A stretch of DNA of 64,000 bases from Shinisaurus crocodilurus. Lineage: Eukaryota; Chordata; Lepidosauria; Squamata; Shinisauridae. The translations under genes were made by a program, and so were the position numbers. Where the stretch lies: contig JAHFWL010001306.1 of assembly GCA_021292165.1 (NCBI GenBank), positions 1-64,000 on the forward strand, read 5' to 3'. Positions 23,717-35,679 of the stretch are shown piece by piece (the stretch's first letter is position 1; every line of letters begins with the position of its first letter). The notes beneath the pieces were generated by a model that saw nothing but the letters and a program-made list of their open reading frames with translations, was not told where the DNA came from and made no database searches.

Positions 23717-23880
23717 GTTTACGCTGGCTCAGCTTGTCTGAGCGTGGAAAGCTAAGCAGGGTCAGGCCTGGTTATTACTTGGATGGGAGAGACCCCTCCT
23801 CTAGTTCCCTGCATTCAGCAGGGGGTTGGACTGGATAGCCCTGTAGGCTCCTTCCAACTCTATAATCTATGAAATCTATT
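23717..23880 (+). mobile_element. SINE with a 5S rRNA-derived head and a CR1-type tail
   Basis: Positions 23717-23797 follow vertebrate 5S rRNA: a gtttacg start, gtctgagcgtgg, the box-C-like aagctaagcagggtc, then ggcctggttattacttggat and gggaga. About 20 bases of the 5S box-A side are missing. From about 23800 it switches to a CR1 3' end (gcagggggttggactggata...ccttccaactctataatctatga). Flanks attaattt and attaaattt look like a TSD. The 5S promoter would drive RNA polymerase III; CR1 machinery would copy it. It is not a functional 5S gene. Confidence 0.8.
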
Positions 23881-25462
23881 AAATTTAGCAGAAATGGCTG
23901 ATTGATCTGAATGGGGTGAAGCCAATATATGAAATATCAACTGCATAAATACTTTACAGAAATGAATTACAAGAATCTAAACTAAAGTAAGGGCTTTAAT
24001 AACACATAGTGTCACATCAGATGGTATATTGTAAAATGTTAGTAAACCTCTCCCAAGTCATATTTTTGTATAGTTTCTGAGTAGCATATTGCTTAAACTC
24101 TCAGTACATTAATTGAAGTCAATGGTAGTTTTGATTCAACATACTGTATATGTTCCTTACAAATTCAGAAATTACAAATGGCAAAACCACAAAGTATAAA
24201 TTTTCTAGTTTATTTATTATTTGAAGTTTGCCCAATTTTATCCAGAGGTATGAACTGATTAAAATTGGAATTGGAATATTTCTCCAAAGATCCACATATT
24301 TGGATGTTAGTGCTTTTTCAAAGCTCCATTCATTCTGCTTTAAGACTTTTCTTTGCATAGTTATCATTGTCAAGTGAGATTATTTTTCCTAAAATTATTG
24401 GCCAGACATTTCTTTGATGGTCTTGCTTAAATGTGCATTGATAGTTGGTGGATTTTAAACATATTCCACCTGTTCAGGTGGTGGGGAGAAACAATTTGGC
24501 AATTTGAATGTAGTTAGCAAAGGAGATAAAAATCTCAGTTTTGCAGCTGGTTGGCAAGAAGCAGCCTTTTTAGGGTTGGGGCTGCCAGTTTATCCTGTTT
24601 GCTTTTGGGAGACCTGGTGCTTCTTTAAAGAATAGCACTGTCTGTCTGGGTGCTTGCCTATGCCTTCATGCTCACCATGTCCATTTGTGAATAAACAGAT
24701 ATTAGAAAAACACCGTACACTTCTGGGAAACTGATGCTGTAGCAGCTGTCTCTGAAACTCCTCAGTAAAAAGTGAAAAACAGTAGCATTAATCCAGAGTT
24801 TCTCACATTTCTGGAACTGAGGCACACTATTTTTTTTAATGAATTTTAATTGGGGGTATGTACAATTCTTACACAAAAAGATTGGAAGGGGGCATATTCA
24901 GAGATGCAGCATCTTGTAGGGGCATCACTAGGTTTGGACCCATGAGGCTCCAGTCCCAAATCTATTTCTTGGGGTTTGGATCTATTCCACAGAGCCCTAA
25001 GTGTCCACTGGTGCTGAGAGAAAGTTTTCCCCTCGGCTTAATTGCCATCCAGGGGGCAATTTTCAAGGGAGATTGCAGCTGGGGAGGGAAAGGTTAACTC
25101 TCCCCTTCCCACATGCTGCAACACCCCCCCCCCCATCTTCCCTTGCATGGCAATTAAGCTTACAAAAAACTTGTTCCAATGGTTTGGGATGATCTGGGTC
25201 AGGGTGCAAATTAATTGAAGAATTTATTTTATTTGAGATTATTTGGATGAGAAATTAATTGGCTTTGCCTATTGTGAAATTTAAATAAACCCTAGTAATT
25301 ATTCTAAATTTGCATATACAGATATAATTAGCAAACACAGCTTCTATGCAGCTTTGTGTCCTATGGACCTGGGCCCCAAATCAGTGCCTAGCAACACCCC
25401 TGGCAATGGGTGCCTACTTCTGTCAGCAGATAATTCTGCTGCATCTTTGCATCATGAGATAA
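23881..25462. other. No recognisable gene
   Basis: Unassigned DNA with a poly-C run near 25124-25133. Confidence 0.4.
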
Positions 25463-25800
25463 GAGTTTTTCTATGCAAGGCATTTATTGTGCACCCATTC
25501 TTTACTCATAGTCGCTTATGGTTCTTTAGACAATGTCATGATCCTCCAGTTTCACTTCTGTTTTTTAAGCGCACTTCCCTGGGGAGGTTTTTAGAGCTGG
25601 GAAAATGAGGTATTATTCCTGAAAACAAAAGAAAAGGTATTTTCCTATTTGTATATTTGCGCTATTCTGCTATAGCACAGTGCCACCTAGAGGTTATGTA
25701 GTGCAAAAGCAGGAAAAGAAAAGCTCTTTCTGTAGAGCTTGGATCCCAATTTTGCGACGAAACTGAAAGTAGATACAGCGATTAACAGCCTCAAAAGCTC
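25463..25800 (-). mobile_element. TIR MITE, copy in inverted orientation to 29548-29890
   Basis: Starts gagtttttctatgcaaggc and ends cagcctcaaaagctc. Most of the body is the reverse complement of 29548-29890, for example the shared motif gccacctagaggttatgtag. It is non-coding. I see no secure TSD, so the superfamily is open. Confidence 0.7.
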
Positions 25801-25999
25801 CAAATCATCCAGCCATTCCCAATGTTGAGTTGCAGCAGAAGTACTTGTTCTCTGAGGAGGCTGATTGCGAAGAGGTATCAAGAGAGCCTCACAGGAGACT
25901 TTGTTATTAATTTAATTTATTACTAATGGCACACCAGTGGTTCTCAGTCTCTTCACTGCCCTGGCATAATTTGGAAACAACTATCTTAGCCAAATCAAA

Positions 26000-26929
26000 T
26001 TCAGTCAGTCAGGCGATCACTCGTGACCGAGTAAGATTGTCTTCCAGGATAAAAAAAAGAAAATTTACAAAAAGGAGATTTTTAAAAGGAGGAAAATTCT
26101 AAAGAAAATTGTGTAGACTCTAGCGATGGGTCCGTAAGTGACTGTGGAGGCCAATTCTAGATCCACACAGCTTCCCACAGTGAGGACACAGGTTACCAGA
26201 TGGAAGATGGTCCTGTAAAGGATTTACCGGTATTTGACGTGCTTTTCGCTTAGCACGTTTCTCCCTTTCACCTTGCACTCGAGCTTCTTAAAAGTCCATA
26301 GAACCTTTGTGAAAGGCCAACCTCCAGTTAGATCGCTCATGGGCCAAAGCTTCCCAGTTTTTGATGTTTATATTGCATTTTTTTAGATTAGCCTTAAGAA
26401 CATCTTTAAACCTCTTATATTGACCACCGATATTCCGCTTTCCATCCTTGAGTTGGGAATAAAGTAACTGCTTTGGGAGACGGCAGTCAGGCATTCGAAC
26501 AACATGACCGGTCCACTGAAGTTGGCGTTGAAGGATCATTTTTTTCAATGCTAGTAGTCTTTGCTTCTTCCAGTACACTGACATTTGTTTGCCTATCTTC
26601 CCAAGTAATTCGCAGGATTTTCCGGAGGCAACGTTGATGAAATCTTTCAAGGAGTTGGAGGTGACGTTTATAGATAGTCCATGTTTCGCAGGCATACAAT
26701 AAAGTTGGTAATACAATGGCTTCATAAACCAGTGTTTTGGTCTTCTTACAAATATCCCGATCCTCGAACACTCTATGTTTCATTCGAGAAAACGCGGCAC
26801 TTGCGGAGCTCAGACGATGCTGGATTTCACTGTCGATGTTAGCTGTAACAGAAAGATAGCTGCCAAGAAGATAGAGAAAATGATCGACATTTTCCAGTAT
26901 TGTCCCGCCAAGCTGGATAGATGGCATCA
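26000..26929 (-). mobile_element. 5'-truncated non-LTR retrotransposon copy B, 10-bp TSD
   Basis: The 930-bp minus-strand insertion is the 3' part of the same LINE as copy A. It has an exact 10-bp duplication, ccaaatcaaa (25990-25999 and 26930-26939). Its 3' end lacks the long (GAT)n tail and shows a short (GACT)n-like tail. It carries a 20-bp indel (aaaaagaaaatttacaaaaa region near 26050) relative to copy A. Confidence 0.9.
26288..26929 (-). pseudogene. C-terminal part of LINE ORF2, copy B
   Basis: The translation matches copy A from MPSIQLGGTILENVDHFLYL (just downstream of YADD) through CETWTIYKRHLQLLERFHQ and the LQWTGHVVRMPDCRLPKQLL block. One frame change occurs near 26540. It lacks the RT catalytic core entirely and cannot encode an enzyme. 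Confidence 0.75.
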
Positions 26930-26939
26930 CCAAATCAAA

Positions 26940-29547
26940 GTATAGATGACTTGGCTAAACAGAATTGTGGTCTGGTTGCTTCTGCTGCTCCCTCACTAGT
27001 CAGACAGAATGCAAGAACAGGGGAAACAGGAAAGATTGTTATCCTTATCACCCTTTCCAGGAAGTGTCAAGCAATATGATACTCTGACATGCCCTTTTAG
27101 ACAATTTACGGTATGCTGGAGTTTTCTTTAGGCTCTCTCTGACAATTTCTTGCACTGGTTCTCAGCTATATATTTTCAGCAGCAGACAAATTCTACAGCT
27201 GGCTCACTGGTATTTATTTCTTCTTCTATACAGTACACCTCTCTTGGCTTCCCTTTGTGATGACTGATTACCAGAGTGGGGCAGGAGGATGGTGATGAGG
27301 TTTTTGTTTTAACGACCAAAGGGACTGAGAAAACATATACTTTAAAAAATGTTCTGAGAATGATATTTCTGGGTATAATTTATTGAGAGAAATAACTGCT
27401 GGCCCTAGTTGAAATAATACATGCTTTTGACTGTTTTCATAACTGTAACCATAGGATCTGTGCAGTCTGGCTACATACCATGATGATGAAAACCTAACGA
27501 GTTGAAAACAATTGCTGCATGATAGGGGAAAGAAAGCAAGGCAGCACAGGAAAGGCAGAAAAAGAAAAAGGAGAGGAATAATAGCTTACTGGTAAAGCAC
27601 GTGCTTTGTGTAGAGACAATCCTTGGTTCATTCCCTGATATATATCCAGTTAAAACAGAAGCAGGGCTGGGAAAGACCTCCTTGCCTCAGACTCCAACTG
27701 TCCCTGGTACATATTTGTTGTCGTCGTCATCCTCCTCCTCCTCCTGGGGATACCTCATCATTGAAATGTTAGTGTGCATATAGATGTGCCAGAGTACATC
27801 ATGATTCTTACCTTGGAACATGGAAGTTTTATCTGAGATGGTGGTGAAAACAGATTGTCTGTAATGCACATACACAGAAACTCACACACATGAGCATTAA
27901 GGCACCATGTGGTGCATAGCCTGCCAATTCCTATGCTGGTACGGATTGAACTCTTGATAACAGATCATAGGGCATTTGTTTTTCTAGCATATCTTTAACC
28001 AAATAGATAATACCACCTTGGTTTTAATTCTATTGCAGAGTAAATTAAACAGTACCAAAACCATACCATAAAAACTCGTGCCATGCCTAAAATTTCTTTC
28101 ACATTTTTTTCAACCATTCTCATTCAATTTTATAGAAGAGAAATTGCTTTTGAAAAGAAATTCAAAGGAGAAGAAAATTTCAGAGAAATTCTCATGGGCT
28201 GGGTTCAGTGTTCTTGCACTTACCTTACTTATGAGGTAGCTAAGGAGTGTGTGTGTGAGTGTGCTGTGTCTTTCACTATACAACCACCTCCTCAGCTTCC
28301 CACACTATAATTAAAGCCCAGAGGAAGATATCATGAGGTAATGACTCCCATAGGGCTTTTTCAGATCAGAAAGTGCAGGCAGCTTGGGACTGGGAGGCTG
28401 TTTATTATTGTTGGTTATTTGGTTGTTTATTATGATGACATCACTGAGGGCAATTAAGATTAGGGTTATACCAAAAATTTCTCCCATAGGGCTTTTTCAG
28501 ATCAGAAAGTGCAGGCTGGGAGGCTGCAAACCAATGGAAAGATGAAGAATAGAAAGAAAAAGCCCACACTGCCCTCTTGGCCACCGCCAAATTTTCTCCA
28601 CCATTTTTGTGGTGGCCGCCTTCCCCCACTCCCCACAATGCCCTTGAATGACACTGGATATGGGCATGGTGAAGGATGCAAAATGGTGACCAGGCTGCCA
28701 ACACACTTGCTGATGTTATCACTTGCTTGCAGTGGCAACAAAACATAAAACAAAAACCCTGAGGAAGAAAGAAAGAAGCCGAGCTACAACCATGGCTAAT
28801 GGTGAGCTCCACCTCTGAGAAACTTCAAGAATTTCTTCTTCCCCTGGAGAAATTAGGTGAAATTGTCCCCCCAATTTCTCTGCCCACACATAGGGTGGAA
28901 AATTTTGAGAGGACATCTGTGCACAGCTCTAATAAAAACAAACTCAAAAGATTACCAGAAATGACAGGAAGACTGTATCTAGATAAACTGGTACCTAGAA
29001 TAGCCTGTGAAAGTTTTCAGTTGGCCAGATGTTGGTGTTATTTATTTTACTATTACTTTTATTTATCACAACCTCCATGTGTAAGTGTAACCCAAATGAA
29101 TATTTCTGCTTGAAGAGCCACTTTGGGAGGAGGCAACTGAAGGCAGAGAAGCAGTGGGGGAGGTGGCCCTTTTGCATAATCTCTCTTGTTTTTCATGATG
29201 TAATCTCATTTTTATTACTTGCCTAGTTTATTCTGCTTCCATTAATCATGGGGAGGGGCCAGTTGCTCTAGAGGGCACTGAAGCTCCACCTTCGAAAACT
29301 TATTCAGAAAACTCCCCTGCCTTTGATATTTTACACATACACTTCCCAGTATATCTTGACTCCCCCACAAAGGCCTGGTGGGGTGGGGGGAAAGAGAAGG
29401 GGGAAAAACTGCTTCTTCTTCTTTTAAGAAAGCTGAACTGTGCAGATCATGCTACATTTTACAGCTTTTCTGAACAGCGTTTAGATTTATCGGTGATCAC
29501 AGATGTCACTGAATGCAATGAACACATTCCTGTTTATTCTAATTTAG
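26940..29547. other. No recognisable gene; one local duplication
   Basis: Unassigned DNA. A segment atagggctttttcagatcag (about 28350) recurs about 135 bases later (about 28485), each copy followed by aaagtgcaggc and a ggctg block. A (GTC/CTC)-rich triplet stretch lies at 27717-27745. Confidence 0.45.
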
Positions 29548-29890
29548 GAGCTTTTCTACACAAGGCTGTTAATTCCAGTAATCTACTTTCAGTTTTGTCA
29601 CAGAATTGAAATCTGAGCTCTATGCAAACAGCTTTTCCTTTCCTGCTTTTCTGCTACATAACCTCTAGGTGGTACTGTGCTGTAGCAGAATATCACAATC
29701 ACACAAGTAGGAAAATACATTTTCTTTCACTTTCAGAAACAATCGCCCATTTTCTCAGCTCTAAAAAAAGCAAGGAAAGTGCTCTTAAAAAACAGAAGTG
29801 AAACTGTAGGATCACAACATTGTCTAAAGAACCCATAAACAACCGTAAGGAATCACGAGTGCACAATAAATGCCTCTTGTAGAAAAGCTC
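29548..29890 (+). mobile_element. TIR MITE, 343 bp
   Basis: Inverted ends are GAGCTTTTCTACACAAGGC on the left and GCCTCTTGTAGAAAAGCTC on the right, differing by one or two bases and a 1-nt indel. The body is shared in reverse complement with 25463-25800. It has no open frame of interest and no clear TSD. Confidence 0.75.
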
Positions 29891-30660
29891 AAAGGATCAT
29901 TTCTAAGAAGCTAATTATGAAATTGTTACATTTCTTTTAGTGATAGATTTAGACTTTTCCTAACTTTTTAAAAAAGTTGTAATAAAGAACATACAATTCA
30001 GAAATGTTTTGGGATCTCACTGATTTTATAATGACTGAATGTAGCACTTCCATTTTGAATATCAGATAGTTCCTTTATATTTGGTTTTGAAGATCTGAGT
30101 AAATATGAGGGAAGCCCTACTTGCAGATATGAAAAAGCTGAGGAAAGCTGTGGCATGGGCCCTCAATTAATGTAAAACTTATCCCCAAGTAAACATTTTA
30201 ACCTTACTAATGTGAAGCTTAAAACATATATAATTTTAAGTGAATGGGCCATAACCATGACAATATTATGGCTCTTACTAGTGTGTGTATGGTTTGCAGA
30301 TGTTAACTTGGCATTTGCTCATGCAGGCACACACATGCACACACACAATCTTCCTTACTTTTTCTGTAGTCTATTATGATCTGGAGTCACTTTAGCTTTG
30401 TAAACTGATTCTAAACACTAATTACCTAGAAACACTCTGTTTCTGATATGTAGCCTGCAATTCTAAGTTAAAAATGCAAAATGTAGGCTAGGATCCAAAC
30501 AGTGATATGCCAAAGAGACTTGCTCTTTTTCTCTCTGCAATTGTTCCTACTGCCAAAGAGACAAACCACTGTTCAGATTATTAAAAAGAGGCCAGTCCCT
30601 TTGGCAGTGAGTATAGCTCTATTAAAATCAAACAAATCTTCATCCACACACATACTACTC
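29891..30660. other. No recognisable gene
   Basis: Unassigned DNA. Confidence 0.4.
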
Positions 30661-30678
30661 TGTCCCTTGGCAGTTATG

Positions 30679-31171
30679 CCATGGGGTGCCACATGGCTCT
30701 ATTTTATCCCCCATGCTATTTAACATCTACATGAAACCACTGGAAGAGGTTATCTGAAGGTGTGGGCTGAGGTGTCATCAATATGCAGATGACACCCAGC
30801 TATATCTCTCCTTTTCATCTAATCCAGGTGAGGCAGTGCCTGTTCTGAATCAGTGCCTGGGCACGGTAATGGACTGGATGAGGGCTAATAAACTGAGACT
30901 CAATCCAGATAAGATCGATGGAGGTACTGTTAGTTGGTGGTTCGTCTGCTTGGCTAGGTGATATTCAACCAGTTCTGGATGGGGTTGCACTCCCCCTGAA
31001 GGATCAGGTTCATAGTTTGGGTGTGCTCTTGGATCCGCAACTGTCACTCGAGGCACAGGTGAACTCGGTGGCATGGAGCACCTTTTATCAGCTTAGGCTG
31101 ATATACCAACTACGTCCTTATCTGGACAGAGATAGCCTAGCTACAGTTATCCATACTCTGGTAACTTCTAG
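30679..31171 (+). pseudogene. L2 ORF2 reverse transcriptase, left fragment
   Basis: RT catalytic motif QYADDTQLY lies near 30779-30805, followed by GTVMDWMRANKLRLNPDK, LLVGGSSAWLGD and VHSLGVLLDPQLSLEAQ. This is typical of the L2/CR1-group RT palm and thumb. An in-frame stop (TGA after EEVI, about 30753) and a one-base insertion near 30915 break it. The 5' half of the RT and the apurinic endonuclease domain are absent. It ends exactly at the DIRS junction. Confidence 0.85.
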
Positions 31172-31230
31172 TTCTTCTTCGTGGTCTCTGCGCATCACAC
31201 ACATGGGCTCTGCGCTTGTGCATACTCTAC

Positions 31231-31349
31231 CCATATCTTCAGACGGTGAGGCAGATGCCTTAGACTTGATTCGAGCGTCGGGCAAAGCCGAATGTGTTGA
31301 TTCCAATATAATGGAATCTGAATCAGTCGAATAATCTAGGTCTGAAGAC
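31231..31349 (-). repeat. Inverted duplicate of a Gag segment inside the DIRS left terminus
   Basis: These 119 bases are the reverse complement of 32706-32824 in the Gag ORF, with a single mismatch (position 31245). They sit in the left terminal region, where the right terminus has no counterpart. The encoded peptide STHSALPDARIKSKASAS is therefore readable on both strands at two sites. Confidence 0.95.
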
Positions 31350-31610
31350 TATTTCCTTTGCATTTGCTCCGAATACTCTAAAAGCTGAGGGAAATTGGGC
31401 GGGAGCCCCTTCCCCATCGGCGTGCTCCTTAGCGCGGCCCCCGCCCTTTCCCTCAGTTCCTCTTCGACCATCATTGCGAGTGGTTCATTCTTGGAATATC
31501 TCTCACTCTCGATCTTCTAGCTGAGCGTTTGTTATACTTCTCATAATAATACTTCTTTTCGTAAATGTGTTCGCTGCGGCACAAAAATTCCACCCACGGA
31601 CGGGCACTCT

Positions 31611-33800
31611 TTGTGTTTGCTATGTTTGGGGCAGACACACATTATGGAATCCTGCCCGCATTGTCAGGCATTTACAAAACAAGCTGGAAAACACCGGGCC
31701 ATGAAGCTGAGAATCCTCCTATGGGAAAAATCCCTCTCAGCCAGCTCTCCAACTCCAGAGGAAAGGCCTGGAGGATCTAAACCTCGGTCTCCCCCATCTC
31801 ATACAGCTACTTCAGGATCGATGACGAAGCCGTCCTCTTCCATGACTAGGGAGGCTCTCCTAGCTAAAAAACTGGCCACGAAAGCTAGGAAGACAAAAGA
31901 CAACGTCAAAAAGAAAAAGGAAAGGAGGCTGAAAAAAGTCGGAGAAGGCCACCAACCCTCCGTGCTTAATGCACCTACTATTATTGAGAGAACAGTACCA
32001 GAGGCTTCTGTTACTACCGGTGACTCCGACAAACCTGCTAGTCCAAGGAGACATGCCGTTAGGCCAGAGTTTCCTTCAGTGCAGACATTGGCCTTATCTA
32101 CAGAGGCAACACAAGAACTGGTGGACTCCTGTCCCGAGGCTTCGGGACCGACAGTCCAGTCCGTATCGGAAGGCGAGATCGTAGACTTGCCAGCGGTTTC
32201 TCGTCAACCACCGCAGCACCCAACTCGAGACCTTGTACTCTCAATCTTGTACTCGCTCCCAGGAGTCTTCTCGACGCCGACAATCCGTATCAGCGTATCA
32301 CCTCGACGTACCCCACCCAGCACGAGGAGATACGTTGTCCAACATCGTCGATCCCGATCCCTTTTCTACAGGGAGAGTTCAGTCAGTGTACCCGATAGCG
32401 TCGACCTCGAAGTCTTACTATTCGAGTTACACGTATGAAGACCCACGCCACCAATCTGCTCGATACCATTCACCACATCGAGATGATTACACTCATTGAC
32501 ACCGACTATCACCTCGACACCAGGATCGCCCGATCCCATTTTCTCCACACCGTGACTCCAGATTGCCAAGACCCAGGCAGCACACCCCTCCACCTCGACC
32601 AACACAGGTGAAGGAGGTGTTGGCCCCTACTGTTGTGCAAGCACTGCCAGGTGTACCAACACCAAGTCTGGCCACGACCACAGCAGAGCAAATGCAAAGA
32701 AAATCGTCTTCAGACCTAGATTATTCGACTGATTCAGATTCCATTATATTGGAATCAACACATTCGGCTTTGCCCGACGCTCGAATCAAGTCTAAGGCAT
32801 CTGCCTCACTGTCTGAAGATATGGATACTTTCGCTGAACACATCTTGAGAATGTCATCCGCTCTCGGGATAGAAGCCAAAATAGAAGAACCGAAAACCAA
32901 AGACCCGATCTTCTGTATTCTTCAAGATTCCCAGACATCAAAGACATTGCTACCATTCCTACCAACTTTGTCAGATACGGTGCAGGCAACATGGAAGACC
33001 CCAGCCCAGCGTCAGCACATCCAACTGCAAAGAAGCTGGAATCCATGTATAGAGTGCGAGAAGAGGATGCCAAATTTCTATTTTTGCACCCAACGGCGAA
33101 CTCTATTATCAAGTCCGCCCAGTCTCATGGAGGCCGTCAACACTTGACCCCATCTGACAGGGAGGGGAAAAAATTAGACTCCTACGGCTGTAGAGTCTAT
33201 TCATCCAGCTCAATGGGTCTAAAAATTGTAAACTACCAAGCCATCATGGCATGCTACCAGATGTTCCTTACGGAGAAGATTGGAGACCTCTGTGATTACT
33301 TGCCTGATGAAAAACATGAACTAGCTAGGGTTTTCCAAAAGGAGGCAACGAGCATGGCTGCTCTCCAAATGAACACAGAGAGACATCAAGCGGACAGCCA
33401 TGCTTATTCCATGATTGCATCGGTGGCTCTGCTTAGACATGCCTGGTTAAGATCCACGAGCCTATACATGGATTCAAAGGCTCAAACAGAAGATTGCCTT
33501 TTGATGGCGAGGGCCTATTCCATGCAACGACAGACGATTCCATGGATGCGGCTCAAAAGGCGTTGGCTAACACTAAAAAGATGGGGCTTTCGCACCAATT
33601 TCAGATGAGGTCATATAAACAAAGACGTTGGGGAAGGACTCCGTACCAACCTCAGACTTTCCAGCCTTCACAGCCTTTCAGAAGTGCGGCACATCGACCT
33701 CGTAACCAGCAGCCCCGGGCACCGCAGCGTTCATCTTTCCAGCAGCGGTACCGGGGCTCCTGCAAAGGAGGCGACTACAAGAAGCGGCGAGTTTGACTTC
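31611..33800 (+). pseudogene. DIRS Gag-like ORF, frameshifted
   Basis: Three open stretches (31611-32438, 32563-33147, 32991-33608) follow one another in shifting frames. The first starts with a Cys/His-containing region and continues into a lysine-rich basic segment (KKKKERRLKK, about 31905). The middle is Ser/Pro-rich. The third ends in a Gln/Arg-rich region (33600-33790). Position upstream of the RT and this composition match DIRS Gag proteins, which package the RNA. The frame breaks make it non-functional. No precise homology can be claimed by eye. Confidence 0.65.
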
Positions 33801-33869
33801 TGTCATCACCCAGCCGTCATTTCTCCATCTGCTCCACATCTTGTATTCGGCACCATTCTGTGTCGACAC

Positions 33870-34840
33870 CTCCGATCTTGGCAAGACATCACTACGGATC
33901 GGTGGGTGCTGAACATCATTCGACACGGATACCAGATCGAGTTCCGAGTCCTCCTTTCCTCAGTCAAGACCACTCAGTCGACACCAGTGCTGCTCGAAGA
34001 AGTCTCCTCTCTCCTTCAGAAGGGAGCAATAACCCTCCTGCTGGAAAATCAGCAGGAGGGTCTCTACTCCAGGTACTTTACCGTAGAGAAAAAGGATGGA
34101 GGACTCAGACCAATCTTGGACCTTCGGACTGTCAACCTCTTTATTCCACCCAAGAGGTTCCGCATGGTCACACTTCCAATCGAGCTTACCTCTGCTGCGC
34201 AGGACTGATTGGTTTGCATCCATCGACCTCAAGGATGCCTATTTCCACATCGACATCCACGAGGGCAGTCAAAAATATCTTTGGTTTCGAGTCGGACAAG
34301 ATACTTACCAGTTCGTCGTGTTACCATTCAGCCTCTCCATCGCACCAAGGGTATTCACGAAATGCATGGCTGTCGTCTGCGCCAGTCTCTGAGCAAGGGG
34401 CATCACTATCTTCCCGTATATTGACGACAGGTTGATAGTAGCATTGACAGAACCCGCACTTCGACACACACTGACGGACACTCTCTGTCTTCTAGACGAA
34501 TTGGGACTCTGCTTGAATTCGAAGAAGTCAATCCTTCGACCTGTAAGAGACATTCAGTTCATCGGAGCAAGACTGAATGCAATCGACGGTTGGGTGTACC
34601 TGCCCCAAATAAGAGTTCAAAAGATACTCACCATATCGAAAAGACTCAATCGCCTCTGCACTTGTTCGGCTCATGCCGTGCAACGTCTTCTAGGCCACAT
34701 GGCCTCCACGATATCGGTAGTCCGACACGCAAGGCTTCGAATGCGGCCACTGCAATCTTACCTCATTCACAATTTAAAACCAGAAAAAGACAAACCATCG
34801 AAGCGCCTTCGGTTACCTTGAAGGATCAAAGACTCTCTCA
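33870..34840 (+). pseudogene. DIRS reverse transcriptase, broken
   Basis: Motifs in order: QEGLYSRYFTVEKKDGGLRPILDLR (34050-34125; fingers), DWFASIDLKDAYFHIDIHE (34203-34260; first catalytic Asp), VLPFSLSIAPRVFTKCM (34318-34368) and PYIDDRLIV (34414-34440; catalytic YIDD at 34417-34428). The FASIDLKDAYFH and LPF-LS-APRVFTK wording is characteristic of DIRS/Ngaro-type RTs rather than gypsy or LINE. Frame changes near 34095 and a TGA at 34390-34392, just before YIDD, inactivate it. Confidence 0.9.
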
Positions 34841-34845
34841 GGTGG

Positions 34846-35295
34846 TGAATGGCAGAAGAGAACCTCATCGGCGGCATGCCCTTCAATCCATCGACACCGA
34901 CGCGCCTCCTAACGACAGACGCATCGCTATTAGGCTGGGGCGCTCACTCCGACGGACATACTGTGCAAGGCACTTGGTCAACCCAGGAAAAGAATATGCA
35001 CATTAATTACCTCGAATTGCTCGCAGTATGGAAAGCCCTCAAAGCTCTGGAAGATCATCTCCGCAGTCATCACATTCAAATAGCAACTGACAACACAACA
35101 GTCATTGCATACTTAAACAAAGAAGGTGGCACGAGATCGGCACGCTTACTCTGTCTGACTTTAATGATCTTCGAATGTGCGATCCCCCGAGGCATCTCTT
35201 TCATCACAATCCACATAGCAGGGAAATTGGACGTACTGGCGGACATGCTGAGCAGGATATCGATGCAGTCTCACGAATGGCAATTACACTGAGGC
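34846..35295 (+). pseudogene. DIRS RNase H domain
   Basis: LLTTDASLLGWGAHSDGHTV (first Asp, about 34905-34965), HINYLELLAVWKAL (Glu motif), IQIATDNTTVIAYLNKEGG (second Asp), and LADMLSR (final Asp; 35240-35262). These four blocks are the RNase H catalytic set, here in an open frame of about 147 codons ending in TGA. It would degrade the RNA of RNA-DNA hybrids. It follows the RT directly, as in DIRS elements. Confidence 0.85.
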
Positions 35296-35660
35296 CTGCT
35301 TCGAACAATCTTTCAGCAATGGGGAGAGCCAGAGGTGGACCTCTTCGCCACCAACGAAAATGCAGTATGCCCTCTGTTTTGCAGCAGGGCGGCATCGGAC
35401 CCGAACTCGATCTCCGACGCGTTCATGTTGTCTTGGACCGGGAGACTATTCTATCTTTTCCCTCCAATACCGCTATTGACTCGGGTGATATCGAAAATCT
35501 GTCAAGACCAGACCACGTGCATCCTAATAGCTCCATGGTGGCCACATCAACCCTAGTTCACCCATCTACTCCATCTGTCTCGAGGCCATTACATGCCACT
35601 TCCGATCCAGAGGGATCTCCTCACTCAAGATCATGCACCCGGACCTGCACTCGTTGAGTC
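35296..35660 (+). pseudogene. DIRS post-RNase H connection region
   Basis: In the same frame as the RNase H, after the TGA, the reading is VDLFATNENAVCPLFCSRAA, then FPPIPLLTRVISKICQDQ and ILIAPWWPHQP. This VDLFAT...CSR...ISKI...LIAP-WP block is a conserved tail of DIRS-type RT-RH polyproteins. A stop at about 35557 ends it. The function of the region is not known to me. Confidence 0.7.
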
Positions 35661-35679
35661 TAACCGCATGGCAAATACA

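Noticed and set aside
23717..23797. A 5S rRNA gene
   Set aside because: Only part of 5S is present, with a deletion, and it is fused to a CR1 tail in two places; this is a SINE head.
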